From contig NZ_SSSM01000002.1 in NCBI RefSeq assembly GCF_004801885.1, forward strand, positions 148,732-212,731: a stretch of 64,000 bases of DNA, in the 5' to 3' direction. The position numbers and the translations under genes are program-made. Numbering within the stretch: position 1 is the first letter of the stretch; the number at the start of each line of letters is the position of its first letter. Origin of the DNA: Naasia lichenicola. Its GTDB lineage: Bacteria > Actinomycetota > Actinomycetes > Actinomycetales > Microbacteriaceae. Below, piece after piece: positions 26,144-34,433 of the stretch. A model generated the notes under the pieces. The model saw only the letters and a program-made list of their open reading frames with translations. It was not told the origin of the DNA and did no database searches.

Positions 26144-26505
26144 TTTTCTCCTGTCTGGGGTCTACCCAGGCAGGGCAGACCGTTAGAGGGGTGAGGAACT
26201 CATTTGGAGCTGCTCATTTGGTGTCCATAAGCCTTTTCAGCCTTGTCTCTACGGTTGACCTCGTCGGGCATGCGGAATCGCGTGCAATCGAGAGGGGGAC
26301 TCGATCAGTGTAACGCCCCGGGCCCAACGCATGTTCCCTCGACCTCTGAACAACCCGTGAACCCATCCGCGCTGGCTTTCACGGATCCGGAGAAGTTGCG
26401 CGGATCCGGAGAGCGCCACGTAGATCCGACCGATCGGCGCGAAATCGCCGCCGATCACCAGCGGTACCTCCGCCGTCTCCGGATCCGTGCGAGAAGCGGC
26501 GTGGT
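26144..26505. other. nusA-infB gap without ylxR, structured
   Basis: In most actinobacteria ylxR (DUF448) lies here. In 362 nt I find no intact minus-strand frame with the YlxR CxxC/GRGAW signatures. One short stretch reads EVEGTCVGPG in the direction of infB and loosely recalls the YlxR start, but the frame closes at once. The main content is the inverted repeat listed next. Confidence 0.6.
26380..26489. repeat. Nested inverted repeat downstream of nusA
   Basis: Perfect 14-bp arms CACGGATCCGGAGA (26380-26393) and TCTCCGGATCCGTG (26476-26489) enclose a further GCGGATCCGGAGAG copy (26400-26413) and a perfect 8-bp hairpin, GATCGGCG against CGCCGATC. The two direct GGATCCGGAGA copies compete for the same partner, so alternative folds are possible on the nusA-infB transcript. 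Confidence 0.8.
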
Positions 26506-27507
26506 CTAGTCGTCGAGGATGCTGTCCGGCTGGATGTCGATCTTGGCGCCCGTCAGCTTGGCGGCGAGGCGGGCGTTCTGGCCCTCCTTGCCGATCGCCA
26601 GCGAGAGCTGGTAGTCGGGCACCAGCGCGCGGACGGCCTTGAGGTTCGCGTCGATGATGAAGGCGCTGGACACCTTGGCGGGAGACAGCGCGCTCGCCAC
26701 GAAGGTCGGCAGGTCGTCCGAGTAGTCGACGATGTCGATCTTCTCGCCGCCCAGCTCGGTCTGCACCGCCCGGACCCGCTGTCCGAGCTCGCCGATGCAT
26801 GCACCCTTGGCGTTGATGCCGGGCTGCGTGGCGCGGACCGCGATCTTGCTGCGGTGGCCGGCCTCGCGGGCGAGCGAGACGATCTCGACCAGACCGCTGG
26901 CGATCTCGGGCACCTCGAGCGCGAAGAGCTTGCGGACCAGCGACGGATGGGTCCGGGACACGGTGATCTGCGGGCCCTTGGCGCCCTTGGTCACGCTGGT
27001 CACGAAGACGCGGATGCGCTCTCCGTGGGGGTAGGACTCCCCCGCGACCTGCTCCTCGGGAGGCAGGATGGCCTCGATCGTGCCGAGATCGACGTGGATC
27101 ATCCGCGGGTTCGGACCCTGCTGGATGACGCCGGCGATGATGTCGCCCTCGCGTCCGCGGAACTCGCCGAGGACCTTGTCGTCGCCGATGTCCCGCAGGC
27201 GCTGGTTGATGACCTGCTTGGCGGCGAAGGCCGCGATCCGGCCGAAGTCGCTGGGGCTCTCCTCCGATTCGCCGACGACAGCGCCCTCATCGTCGAACTC
27301 GGTCGCGAACACCGCGACGTGGCCCGACTTGCGGTCGATGTGCACGCGCGCGGCGGCGGGGGCATCGGATCCGTGCTTCACCTCTGGCGCACCCGTGTGC
27401 TTGAGGTAGGCGGTCAGGATCGCCTGTTCGATGATTCCGACGAGCTCCTCGAAGGGGATCTCGCGTTCGCGCTCCATCAGGCGCAGGACGGTCAGATCGA
27501 TGTCCAC
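26506..27507 (-). CDS. nusA: Transcription termination/antitermination factor NusA
   Basis: RNA-polymerase-binding factor affecting pausing, termination and antitermination. 333 residues: N-terminal domain beginning VDIDLTVLRLMEREREIPFE, an S1 domain (FRGREGDIIAGVIQQGPNPR), then KH1 and KH2 with GAKGPQITVSRTHPSLVRKL, AKGACIGELGQRVRAVQ and SLAIGKEGQNARLAAKL. It ends with a short acidic tail, normal for actinobacteria. I start it at GTG 27507 because the family begins at (M)DIDL. GTG 27519, four codons upstream, is also possible; neither has a clear ribosome site. rimP, its usual upstream neighbour, is absent. Confidence 0.95.
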   Translation of the reverse strand: MDIDLTVLRLMEREREIPFEELVGIIEQAILTAYLKHTGAPEVKHGSDAPAAARVHIDRKSGHVAVFATEFDDEGAVVGESEESPSDFGRIAAFAAKQVINQRLRDIGDDKVLGEFRGREGDIIAGVIQQGPNPRMIHVDLGTIEAILPPEEQVAGESYPHGERIRVFVTSVTKGAKGPQITVSRTHPSLVRKLFALEVPEIASGLVEIVSLAREAGHRSKIAVRATQPGINAKGACIGELGQRVRAVQTELGGEKIDIVDYSDDLPTFVASALSPAKVSSAFIIDANLKAVRALVPDYQLSLAIGKEGQNARLAAKLTGAKIDIQPDSILDD

Positions 27508-27662
27508 GGCGGTACCCACTATTCGCTTGTCGCCCGCTCCCGTTGGGATGCTGGGCGGTACTCATCGCCCTCAGAGTGCCGAGGGCTGCCCGGCTGCGCT
27601 ATCCAGTCGTCGGGCGTCGTCCAGGCTACCCGATCGGCGGTGATCACCGTCATGATCGGAGG

Positions 27663-27968
27663 ATGGCTCAGCGCACCGTTCAACTCCGTCAGTACGACAT
27701 CATCCCCGGCACCCTCGACGACTTCGTCGCCTGGTTCACGGCCGACGTGATCCCGATGCGGATCGACTACGGCTACCGGGTGGAGTTCGCCTACATCGAT
27801 CGCGACGCGAACGCGGTGACCTGGGCGGTCAGCCTGCCCGGCGACGAAGCGGAGTTCACTCGGATCGACGAGGAGTACAAGGTCTCCCCCGAGCGCGCCG
27901 CGGTGTTCGCGGGCGTGCCGAACCGGATCGCCGGCTCGAAGCTCAGCTTCGTCGAGGCCGTCGCGTAG
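27663..27968 (+). CDS. NIPSNAP-family protein
   Basis: A 101-residue ferredoxin-like (ABM/NIPSNAP) domain protein: it opens with VQLRQYDIIPGTLDDFVAWF and has an aromatic/charged core VEFAYIDRDANAVTWAVSLP. Such proteins often act on or bind small aromatic or lipid-like molecules, but no specific role is inferable. GGAGG directly abuts the ATG, too close for a normal ribosome site; a TGATCG sequence 6 nt upstream is a poor -10. It is divergent from nusA, occupying the place where rimP is normally found. Confidence 0.78.
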   Translation: MAQRTVQLRQYDIIPGTLDDFVAWFTADVIPMRIDYGYRVEFAYIDRDANAVTWAVSLPGDEAEFTRIDEEYKVSPERAAVFAGVPNRIAGSKLSFVEAVA

Positions 27969-27989
27969 CTCACGGGCGTCCTGAACGCC

Positions 27990-28045
27990 GAGTTGCCCAG
28001 TTCTGCCGCCTCAAATGCGTCGCAGGCGGCAAAACTGGGCAACTC
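27990..28045. repeat. Palindrome, GAGTTGCCCAG family, copy 1
   Basis: Arms of 21 bp (27990-28010 and 28025-28045) with one mismatch; they begin GAGTTGCCCAGTT and end AACTGGGCAACTC around a 14-nt loop. A second copy lies at 51887-51942. This one separates the convergent NIPSNAP and proS genes. Confidence 0.88.
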
Positions 28046-28079
28046 ACGACACGGAGCAGTGCCGTTCAAGCAGTGCGGA

Positions 28080-29858
28080 TCAGGCGCCGCGGACCTCGGT
28101 GGCGATCCGCTGCGCTGCGTCGTGGACGGGGATCGGAGTGCGCTCGCCGGACCGGCGATCCCACAGCTCGATCTCGCCGTCCGCGAGTCCGCGGCCGATG
28201 ATGACGATGGTCGGCACGCCGAGCAGCTCGGCGTCACCGAACTTCACGCCGGGCGACACCTTCGGGCGGTCGTCGAAGAGCACGTCGATGCCGATCAGCT
28301 CGAGCTCGGCGGCGAGACGCGCGGCAGCCGTGTAGACGGCCTCCTCGCGTCCGGTCGCGACGATGTGCACATCGAACGGCGCGATCTCCCGCGGCCAGAC
28401 GAGGCCCTTCTCATCCGCGTTCGCCTCGGCGACGAGCGCGAGGTTGCGGGTCACGCCGATGCCGTACGAGCCCATCGTGACGGTGACGAGCTTGCCGTTC
28501 TCGTCGAGCACCTTGAGGCCGAGGGCCTCGGCGTACTTGCGGCCCAGTTGGAAGACGTGGCCGATCTCCGTTCCCCGCTCGAGCTCGACCGGTCCTGAGC
28601 CGTCAGGAGCAGGGTCGCCGGCGCGGACGGCCGCCACCTCGACGGTTCCGTCCGAGCCGAAATCGCGGCCGGCGACGAGGCCGAAGACATGCTTCTGGTC
28701 GATGTTGGCGCCCGTGATCCATGACGTGCCGTCGACGACGCGCGGGTCGAGCAGGAAGCGGATCCCGGTACTCGACTCGGAGCCGAGGATGAGCCCGGTC
28801 GCCGACCATGGCCCGATGTAGCCCTTGACGAGCCCCGCGTTGCCGACGAAGTCGGTCTCGTTCGCCGCTTCGACCTCTGCGGGCTGGAAGGCGACCTCTG
28901 CGCGCTTGAGATCGACGTCGCGGTCGCCGGGCAGGCCGATCACGACGAGCTCACGGCTGCCGTCGAGGTGCTTCAGCGCGAGCACGACGTTCTTCAGCGT
29001 GTCGGCGGCGGTCCAGGCGCGGTCCGCACGCGGCTGCTCCGCGTTGGCGAGGTCGACCAGGGTCTGGATCGTCGGGGTGTTCGGCGAGTCGAAGACCGTC
29101 GGCTCCGGCAGCCCGTCGAACGGGATCGCGTCGGGCACCAGAGTGGTGAAGGCCTCGACGTTGGCGGTGTACCCACCGGCCGAGCGCACGAAGGTGTCCT
29201 CCCCGATGGGCGTGGGGTGCAGGAACTCCTCGCTCTTGGACCCGCCCATGGCGCCCGCGTCCGCGGCGACGATGACGTACTCGAGTCCGAGGCGGGCGAA
29301 GATCCGCTCGTACGCGTCGCGCTGCAGCTGGTAGCTCGCGTCGAGACCCTCGTCCGTGACGTCGAACGAGTAAGCGTCCTTCATCGAGAACTCGCGGCCG
29401 CGCAGCAGTCCGGCACGCGGACGGGCCTCGTCGCGGTACTTGTCCTGGATCTGGAAGATGGTGAGGGGCAAGTCCTTGTACGAGCCGTAGAGGTCCTTCA
29501 CCAGCAGGGTGAAGACCTCCTCGTGGGTCGGGGCCAGCAGGTAGTCGGCGCCCTTGCGGTCCTTGAGGCGGAAGATTCCGTCGCCGTACTCCTCCCAGCG
29601 ACCGGTGATCTCGTACGGCTCACGCGGAAGCAGCCCGGGGAAGAGGACCTCTTGGGCTCCAGCCACCGCCATCTCCTCGCGGATGACCTTCTCGACCTTG
29701 CTGCGGACGCGCAGTCCGAGCGGCAGCCAGGCGAAGATGCCGGGCGCCTGGCGGCGGATGTAGCCGGCCCGCACGAGGAGGCGGTGGCTGATGATCTCCG
29801 CATCGACGGGGTCCTCGCGGAGGGTACGGACGAAGAGCTGAGAGAGACGGGTCGGCAC
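28080..29858 (-). CDS. proS: Prolyl-tRNA synthetase (bacterial type)
   Basis: Class II synthetase charging tRNA-Pro. About 592 residues with N-terminal [14 protein letters not shown], motif 1 around [21 protein letters not shown], motif 2 [19 protein letters not shown], the inserted editing (YbaK-like) domain from roughly 225 to 400, motif 3 [15 protein letters not shown], and a C-terminal anticodon domain ([20 protein letters not shown]). I favour GTG 29858 (VPTRLSQLF) over TTG 29867 since the family begins there. A TAGGCT box lies 8 nt upstream. Confidence 0.96.
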   Translation of the reverse strand: MPTRLSQLFVRTLREDPVDAEIISHRLLVRAGYIRRQAPGIFAWLPLGLRVRSKVEKVIREEMAVAGAQEVLFPGLLPREPYEITGRWEEYGDGIFRLKDRKGADYLLAPTHEEVFTLLVKDLYGSYKDLPLTIFQIQDKYRDEARPRAGLLRGREFSMKDAYSFDVTDEGLDASYQLQRDAYERIFARLGLEYVIVAADAGAMGGSKSEEFLHPTPIGEDTFVRSAGGYTANVEAFTTLVPDAIPFDGLPEPTVFDSPNTPTIQTLVDLANAEQPRADRAWTAADTLKNVVLALKHLDGSRELVVIGLPGDRDVDLKRAEVAFQPAEVEAANETDFVGNAGLVKGYIGPWSATGLILGSESSTGIRFLLDPRVVDGTSWITGANIDQKHVFGLVAGRDFGSDGTVEVAAVRAGDPAPDGSGPVELERGTEIGHVFQLGRKYAEALGLKVLDENGKLVTVTMGSYGIGVTRNLALVAEANADEKGLVWPREIAPFDVHIVATGREEAVYTAAARLAAELELIGIDVLFDDRPKVSPGVKFGDAELLGVPTIVIIGRGLADGEIELWDRRSGERTPIPVHDAAQRIATEVRGA

Positions 29859-29912
29859 GGAGATCAAGCCTACCGAGCCCGCTCCCGTCCGCCCTCGTCC
29901 GCTTGAGCCGGC

Positions 29913-31724
29913 TCAGCGCACGGTGTTGGGCCCCACCGAGGCGCTGGCCAGGAAGAGCCCGACGACAGGGGTCGAGGTCGCATTCACGACACCGACCTTG
30001 AGCGCGCTGACGAAGTACCGGCCGGTCGCGGCGGTCGCCGGGTAGCCGACGGGGTTCGGCTGGTCGGGGCGCGCGTTGACGGTGACGCTGACAAGGGTCC
30101 GGAGGATGGTGAGCACCGGCGCCAGGTTGACAAGCGCGGAGGGCACGGTGACGGTTCCGAGATTGGACACCGTGCCGGCGGCGAGCGTGGGCGCCGTGCT
30201 GATCAGTGTTGCGACTATGGGCTTGAGCAGTGGGTAGACGGAGTTGATCAGCGGGGTGACCAGGGCATCTCCGACCTGCTGCAGCAATGTCGCCGATGTG
30301 ATGCCGAGTGTGGCCAGCACCGTGTCCAGTAGCCCCGTGCCGGCCTGCACCGCCACTGAGACGGTCGGCTGGGTGCCCGCGCCCGCGAAGCTTCCGACGG
30401 TTCCCGAGATCGTCGCGGTGTAGGGGAAGCCCAGCAGGGTGATGAGGCCCAGCCTCAGATCCATGCTGCCCTGCAAGACGACGGTGACCGTCGCCGCATT
30501 GAGAGCCGCGGTCAGCGCGGTCGCGAGGGTTCCCGACGAGCCGACGAGTGCGCCGAGCACCGTGCCGAGCCGCGAACTTACATCGCTCAACACCTCAGGA
30601 GTGAGGACCGACGTGTTCGGGGAGAGGCCGTTCAGTCCGCTCGTGCCGTAGCGATCGCCGAAGATCGTCGCGAGGTCTGCCGTCACGGCACCCGTCGTCA
30701 GGTTCGCGGTCACCCCGCCGCCGCCGACCGTGGTGCTCAGCAGGTTCTTCACGGGCGTCAGGTTGTAGTTCACCGAAACGGTGGCGGTGCTCAGGGTGGG
30801 CGGGATGATCGAGACGCCCGACGTAGTGACCAGTCCGGTGAGCCCGTTCACGGCTCCCTTGAGCCCGGTCAAGGTGCTGCCGGTCACCGAGCTGCCGCTG
30901 CCCGTCAGCGCGTTGAGGGTCGTCTGGAGGGTCGTCAGTTGGCCGTTGATCGACGTCCCGAGGTCCTTCACGACCTGGCTGGTGAACTCCAGCTTCATGC
31001 CGTTGACCAGGTAGTTGCGCGTGAGGTTGCCGGCGAGCGCTGAGCTGCCTGCCCAGAGCACAGCGCAGGAGTTGTAGCTGGCGAGGGCACCGACAGCGCC
31101 GACCCTGAGGTGGACGTCGGCGAGATTCGCGACGGTCGTCCCCGCGGCCGGGAGGATGCCGTTGAGGGTGCTCGACAGAGCGAGGTCCGCCTCACGTGGT
31201 GTCGCGGCACCCGGGGTCTCCAATGCCACGGCCCCGCCGCTGCCCGAGGTGACCGCGCCTGAGGCGCCGACCGATAGCCCCGCGCTCGTGTCGCGTCCGT
31301 ACTGCGTGTAGGCGCCGGTGCTGGCGCCGATCGGGTACGTCACACCGGCGCTCACCGGCACCGAGACCGCGCTGAGGTCGACCGGCGACGACCAGGCATC
31401 CGATCCCAGTGGGGTGGGCGACGCCACGCCGGTGGCAGAGCTCGAGGTCGCGGGCTTGATGTTGCTCACGGTGATCCCGTTCAGCGCGGCGACGGCATCG
31501 AGGTTGCTGGTGAGCACGCTGTCGGCCATCACCCGCGCCCAGGACGTGCTGTTGACGGGCGCTGCGGAAGCGCAGTTGAGCGTGCTCACGTTCGCGGCGC
31601 GGACATATTCCCGATCGGTCCACGCGGCGAGCGACGAGGTCACCGACAGCGAGGCGACCACTGCGGTACCGACGGCCATTGCCAGCGCAGCCCGCAGCCG
31701 GCCCCTCACCAGCCGGCCCCTCAC
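29913..31724 (-). CDS. Choice-of-anchor G family surface protein
   Basis: Exported 603-residue protein. The signal region has a basic start (VRGRLVRGRLRAALA), a hydrophobic core and the ending SLAAWTDREYVRAAN, a SipW-type signal nearly identical to that of the 33961 gene. The mature part is beta-rich, low in charge, rich in Thr/Ser/Gly/Val, with many L-G-x-V repeats. I recall this type as choice-of-anchor G. No C-terminal membrane anchor or sortase motif is visible. GTG 31724 overlaps the preceding stop (GTGA). A 15-bp tandem duplication supplies a second GTG at 31709. It is the last gene of a four-gene module with a SipW-like peptidase. Confidence 0.8.
   Translation of the reverse strand: MRGRLVRGRLRAALAMAVGTAVVASLSVTSSLAAWTDREYVRAANVSTLNCASAAPVNSTSWARVMADSVLTSNLDAVAALNGITVSNIKPATSSSATGVASPTPLGSDAWSSPVDLSAVSVPVSAGVTYPIGASTGAYTQYGRDTSAGLSVGASGAVTSGSGGAVALETPGAATPREADLALSSTLNGILPAAGTTVANLADVHLRVGAVGALASYNSCAVLWAGSSALAGNLTRNYLVNGMKLEFTSQVVKDLGTSINGQLTTLQTTLNALTGSGSSVTGSTLTGLKGAVNGLTGLVTTSGVSIIPPTLSTATVSVNYNLTPVKNLLSTTVGGGGVTANLTTGAVTADLATIFGDRYGTSGLNGLSPNTSVLTPEVLSDVSSRLGTVLGALVGSSGTLATALTAALNAATVTVVLQGSMDLRLGLITLLGFPYTATISGTVGSFAGAGTQPTVSVAVQAGTGLLDTVLATLGITSATLLQQVGDALVTPLINSVYPLLKPIVATLISTAPTLAAGTVSNLGTVTVPSALVNLAPVLTILRTLVSVTVNARPDQPNPVGYPATAATGRYFVSALKVGVVNATSTPVVGLFLASASVGPNTVR
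31695..31724 (-). repeat. 15-bp tandem duplication at a start codon
   Basis: Two exact copies of GTGAGGGGCCGGCTG lie back to back and encode VRGRL twice. Each carries a GTG start, so the signal peptide can begin at either. The duplication looks recent because it is exact. Confidence 0.9.
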
Positions 31725-32578
31725 CAACCGCTGTCCCGTCGCTGGATGGGCTGCCGGCCCATCGGACGCGCCGATTCCTGCCTCACCCGCTGACGTCCGC
31801 GAGAGGACAGCCAGGTGACCCAGCCGCCGGCGACGATGAGCAGGAATCCCGCCCAGAACGGACCGCGCATGTCGAAGCCCGTGAAGGCGAGGGAGTCGGC
31901 GGATGCCGTCTGCGGTCCCGGGTCTCCGGGGCAGAGGTCGGCGATCCCGTCACCGTTGCCGTCGTAGTGCTCGTCATAGATGTCGATGTCGCCGTCACCG
32001 TCAAGGTCGCAGACCATCGTGCGGGTCGACACGCGAACGGCGTCGCCCGCTGCGGTGAGACCGAGGCCCACTTGACCGCTGCGTCCCTGCATCTCGACGG
32101 GTGCGTCGCCGGGAAGCGAGATCTCGACCTTCAGCCGCACCCACGATGAATGGCTGATCTCGCCCACATCCCACGACTGGCTCGGGTCGACGGCACTCGC
32201 CGAGGCGTCGAAGTAGGTGCGCTCGACGCCGTTGCAGACGGAGGGGACGTGATCCACCCAGTCCACCGAGCAGCTCTTGAGCTTCACCCAGAACGCGTCG
32301 GCGCGGTCGGCGAGGAAGCCCTGCGCATCGAGCGACGCGTAGAGATGAGCGGCATAGCCACTCTTGAGCTCGGCCGTCACGTGCATGACATTGACGTCGC
32401 CGGGACCCATCTCGTCCTTCCAGTCGATCCGCTCGACGCTGAGGTCGAGCGGCCCGTCCTGGCCGACATCGACGATGTCGACGGCTGCATAGGCCGCGCC
32501 GCCGAATTGGGAGATGCCGGCGGCGATCAGCACGAAACCCGCCACGATCCCCCATCGTGCGGCACGAGGTGCAGACAT
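31721..32578 (-). CDS. Membrane-anchored exported protein with Ca-binding repeats and LAFTG
   Basis: 285 residues. The N-terminal signal (WGIVAGFVLIAAGISQFGG, then AAYAAVD) leads to a beta-rich domain of about 150 residues with three or four Cys. Then comes DLDGDGDIDIYDEHYDGNGD followed by GIADLCPGDPG, which matches thrombospondin type-3/dockerin-like calcium loops. After it come SLAFTGFDMRG (a possible sortase E-type LAxTG signal), a membrane helix FWAGFLLIVAGGWVTWL and a basic tail. It may be a calcium-dependent cell-wall anchor for the fibre proteins on either side. One base separates it from the peptidase stop. Confidence 0.78.
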   Translation of the reverse strand: MSAPRAARWGIVAGFVLIAAGISQFGGAAYAAVDIVDVGQDGPLDLSVERIDWKDEMGPGDVNVMHVTAELKSGYAAHLYASLDAQGFLADRADAFWVKLKSCSVDWVDHVPSVCNGVERTYFDASASAVDPSQSWDVGEISHSSWVRLKVEISLPGDAPVEMQGRSGQVGLGLTAAGDAVRVSTRTMVCDLDGDGDIDIYDEHYDGNGDGIADLCPGDPGPQTASADSLAFTGFDMRGPFWAGFLLIVAGGWVTWLSSRGRQRVRQESARPMGRQPIQRRDSGW

Positions 32579-32579
32579 C

Positions 32580-33290
32580 TCAGATCGTTCCAGAAGCCCG
32601 ATTCGACATGAGCGTCGATGCCTCGCGCGCGGCGGAATCCGCCAGAGCGTCGGCCTCGTCCTCGTCGCGTCTGCGCCGAGAGCTCGTCGGCCAGATGGTC
32701 CAGAAGATGAGCGAGGAGACGATGATGCTGAGCACGGCGGTGCCGCCGGGCGTGCGAACGAAGTCGATGACCTGCCCGCCGAACGGGATGCCGAACGTGA
32801 CGAGGCCGACGCGGCTCACGTCGTAGGCCGCCGGGTCTGCCGACTGGTTGGCGTCGCCCTTGAGGGTGAACTGCCACCCCGAGTCGGTCTGCCCCGTGGT
32901 GAGGACGCGGTGGGTGATGGCCTGCCCGTCGGCACGCTGGACGGTGACGATGTCGCCGACGTTCACCGTGCTCGCATCCACATCGCGGGCGATGACGAGG
33001 GAGTCCGTCGGCAGGGACGGGGACATCGAACCGGTGGCCAGGTGCACGAGGTGGAACCCGAACAGCGGGGCCAGGATCACCGCGGCGCAGACCAGGATCG
33101 TGACCATCGAGACGGCCTCGAGCAGCGCGCGGAGTGCGTGCATCGGGGAGCGGCGGATGACGTCTGTAGATGCTCGGCGGCCGGAGCCAGTCCTCGGGCC
33201 GGAGCCAGTCCTCGGGCCGCCGGTCTCTGCGGCACGCTGGTTGCGCCAGCTCAGCGACATGGGTCGCAGGCGGGGTTCAGTGCGCGTCAT
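32580..33290 (-). CDS. SipW-type signal peptidase I
   Basis: An S26-family signal peptidase of the archaeal/SipW/ER type, 236 residues. After a cytoplasmic N-terminus with a duplicated PRTGSG unit comes a membrane helix (LLEAVSMVTILVCAAVILAP), then LATGSMSPSLPTDSLVIARD with the nucleophilic Ser, GDIVTVQRADGQAITHRVLT with the His that replaces the usual Lys in SipW-type enzymes, GDANQSADP, and a second membrane helix near residue 195. It sits between its likely substrates. ATG 33290 begins 2 nt after the stop of the preceding gene. Confidence 0.9.
   Translation of the reverse strand: MTRTEPRLRPMSLSWRNQRAAETGGPRTGSGPRTGSGRRASTDVIRRSPMHALRALLEAVSMVTILVCAAVILAPLFGFHLVHLATGSMSPSLPTDSLVIARDVDASTVNVGDIVTVQRADGQAITHRVLTTGQTDSGWQFTLKGDANQSADPAAYDVSRVGLVTFGIPFGGQVIDFVRTPGGTAVLSIIVSSLIFWTIWPTSSRRRRDEDEADALADSAAREASTLMSNRASGTI
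33183..33218 (-). repeat. 18-bp tandem repeat inside the peptidase gene
   Basis: Two exact copies of GGAGCCAGTCCTCGGGCC (plus strand) encode two PRTGSG units in the cytoplasmic N-terminus. The frame is kept. Confidence 0.9.
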
Positions 33291-33292
33291 GA

Positions 33293-33961
33293 TCAGGACG
33301 ACGTCGAGACGAAGTTCCACACCGGGTAGGCGCCCTTGCCCTGCAGCGACGACGAGGCGCCGGCGGGAAGGGTGACCCGGAAGCAGACCCGCTTGGCGGT
33401 GCCCGGGTCAGTGGTCGTGCCCGCGTCGAGCGCGAAGGTGCTCGATCCCGAGCCCACGGTGAGCGCGGTCGTCGTCGGCACGATCTCCTGGATCGACGCG
33501 CTGGTGGCGGCGGAGAAGACGGAGGCGTCGCAGGTGACCGAGGCACCGACGACCCTGGCCGAGTAGACGAGGGCGGCGAAGAGGTCGGCATCGGTCGTGG
33601 CACCTTGAGTGGCGGGATTGAGCACGACGGTCGCGCCGACCGACTTGACGATGGTGCGCAGGTTCACGTATCCGAACACGTCAGCGCCGGGCGAGAGGCT
33701 TGCGGCGTTGACGGTGAACACCATGCTGCCGCCGTCGGCCGTGGAGCGATCGGTGAACGCGGTGCTGTCGCCGACGACGCTCTGCTGCACGCCGAAGACG
33801 CTGGTGCCGAGGCGGGCGTTGCCTGTCGCGGAGCCGAAGACCCACTCGGTGTCGGTCCACGCGGCGAGCGACGTCGCCGTCGCACCTGCCGCGATGACGA
33901 TGCCGGCCGCGGCGACTGCCACGGCGCGACGCGTGATCCGGCGTCCGCTGAATCTGCGCAT
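33293..33961 (-). CDS. TasA/camelysin-like exported protein with alternate signal peptide
   Basis: 222 residues. Basic start MRRFSGRRITRRAVAVAAAG, a hydrophobic stretch, then ATATSLAAWTDTEWVFGSA, the alternate-type signal peptide cut by SipW enzymes. The mature domain is a beta-rich, Thr/Ser-rich, nearly Lys-free TasA/CalY-like fold with two Cys late in the chain. It ends NFVSTSS without an anchor. Family members polymerise into extracellular fibres in Bacillus; that role is inferred here. It is the first gene of the module, with GGGGGC before the ATG and a long AT-richer leader upstream. Confidence 0.82.
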   Translation of the reverse strand: MRRFSGRRITRRAVAVAAAGIVIAAGATATSLAAWTDTEWVFGSATGNARLGTSVFGVQQSVVGDSTAFTDRSTADGGSMVFTVNAASLSPGADVFGYVNLRTIVKSVGATVVLNPATQGATTDADLFAALVYSARVVGASVTCDASVFSAATSASIQEIVPTTTALTVGSGSSTFALDAGTTTDPGTAKRVCFRVTLPAGASSSLQGKGAYPVWNFVSTSS

Positions 33962-34433
33962 GCTGTTGCCCCCAAGTTCGTGCTTCGGTTCCCACCGAAG
34001 ACCACGCGATCCCAACGACCCGTGGTGACTTCTGGGCAACCATAAACGGAGGTATAGGTCGTAAACGCGCAGCGGACACGCCCCCGTCGGCTGCCCCCGT
34101 CAGGAGGCCGCTTGTGGAGCGGAACGACGAGGCACAGACCGGGTGAGCCGATTTAGCTCAGAGATCGTGATACTCATAAGCACCATCTATATTGCATCGA
34201 CGGCGCACGAGTCCGCGGAACGATGACGACCGTCCCCCGAGATGAGGACCGACCTGCGAGTGAAGAAGCCTCGGATCCGCGATCTGCCCAGGTTCTTGAG
34301 ATCACGGGTGGCCCCAGATCCTCCGGTCGCGATATACGGCATATACCCCAGCGAACGCGTAGGGCATAAACGCTGCTGATTCCGCTGAGATCGATGCGCG
34401 CGCGCGGTCGACACCGGCCCGACGATGGTCGGA
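33962..34433. other. AT-richer promoter region of the surface-fibre module
   Basis: 472 nt without a convincing gene. A weak 91-codon minus-strand frame (34187-34462) has no ribosome site or family likeness. The region is visibly less GC-rich than its surroundings and contains repeated TATAC/CATATAC and (C)ATAAACG/GTAAACG words at 34041-34066 and 34330-34375. This fits a regulated promoter with several upstream sites. I did not recognise a riboswitch. Confidence 0.55.

Noticed and set aside
23606..26194. 862-codon plus-strand frame opposite infB
   Set aside because: Composition is low-complexity Gly/Ala/Arg mirroring the IF-2 linker; infB is certain on the other strand.
26144..26505. Remnant of ylxR
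   Set aside because: A single stretch, EVEGTCVGPG, resembles the YlxR start, but the frame closes after three more codons and no GRGAW segment is found in any frame. Too weak to call a pseudogene.
33962..34433. Cyclic-di-GMP or other riboswitch before the TasA-like gene
   Set aside because: I looked for conserved riboswitch cores and found none; only short AT-rich repeats are present.
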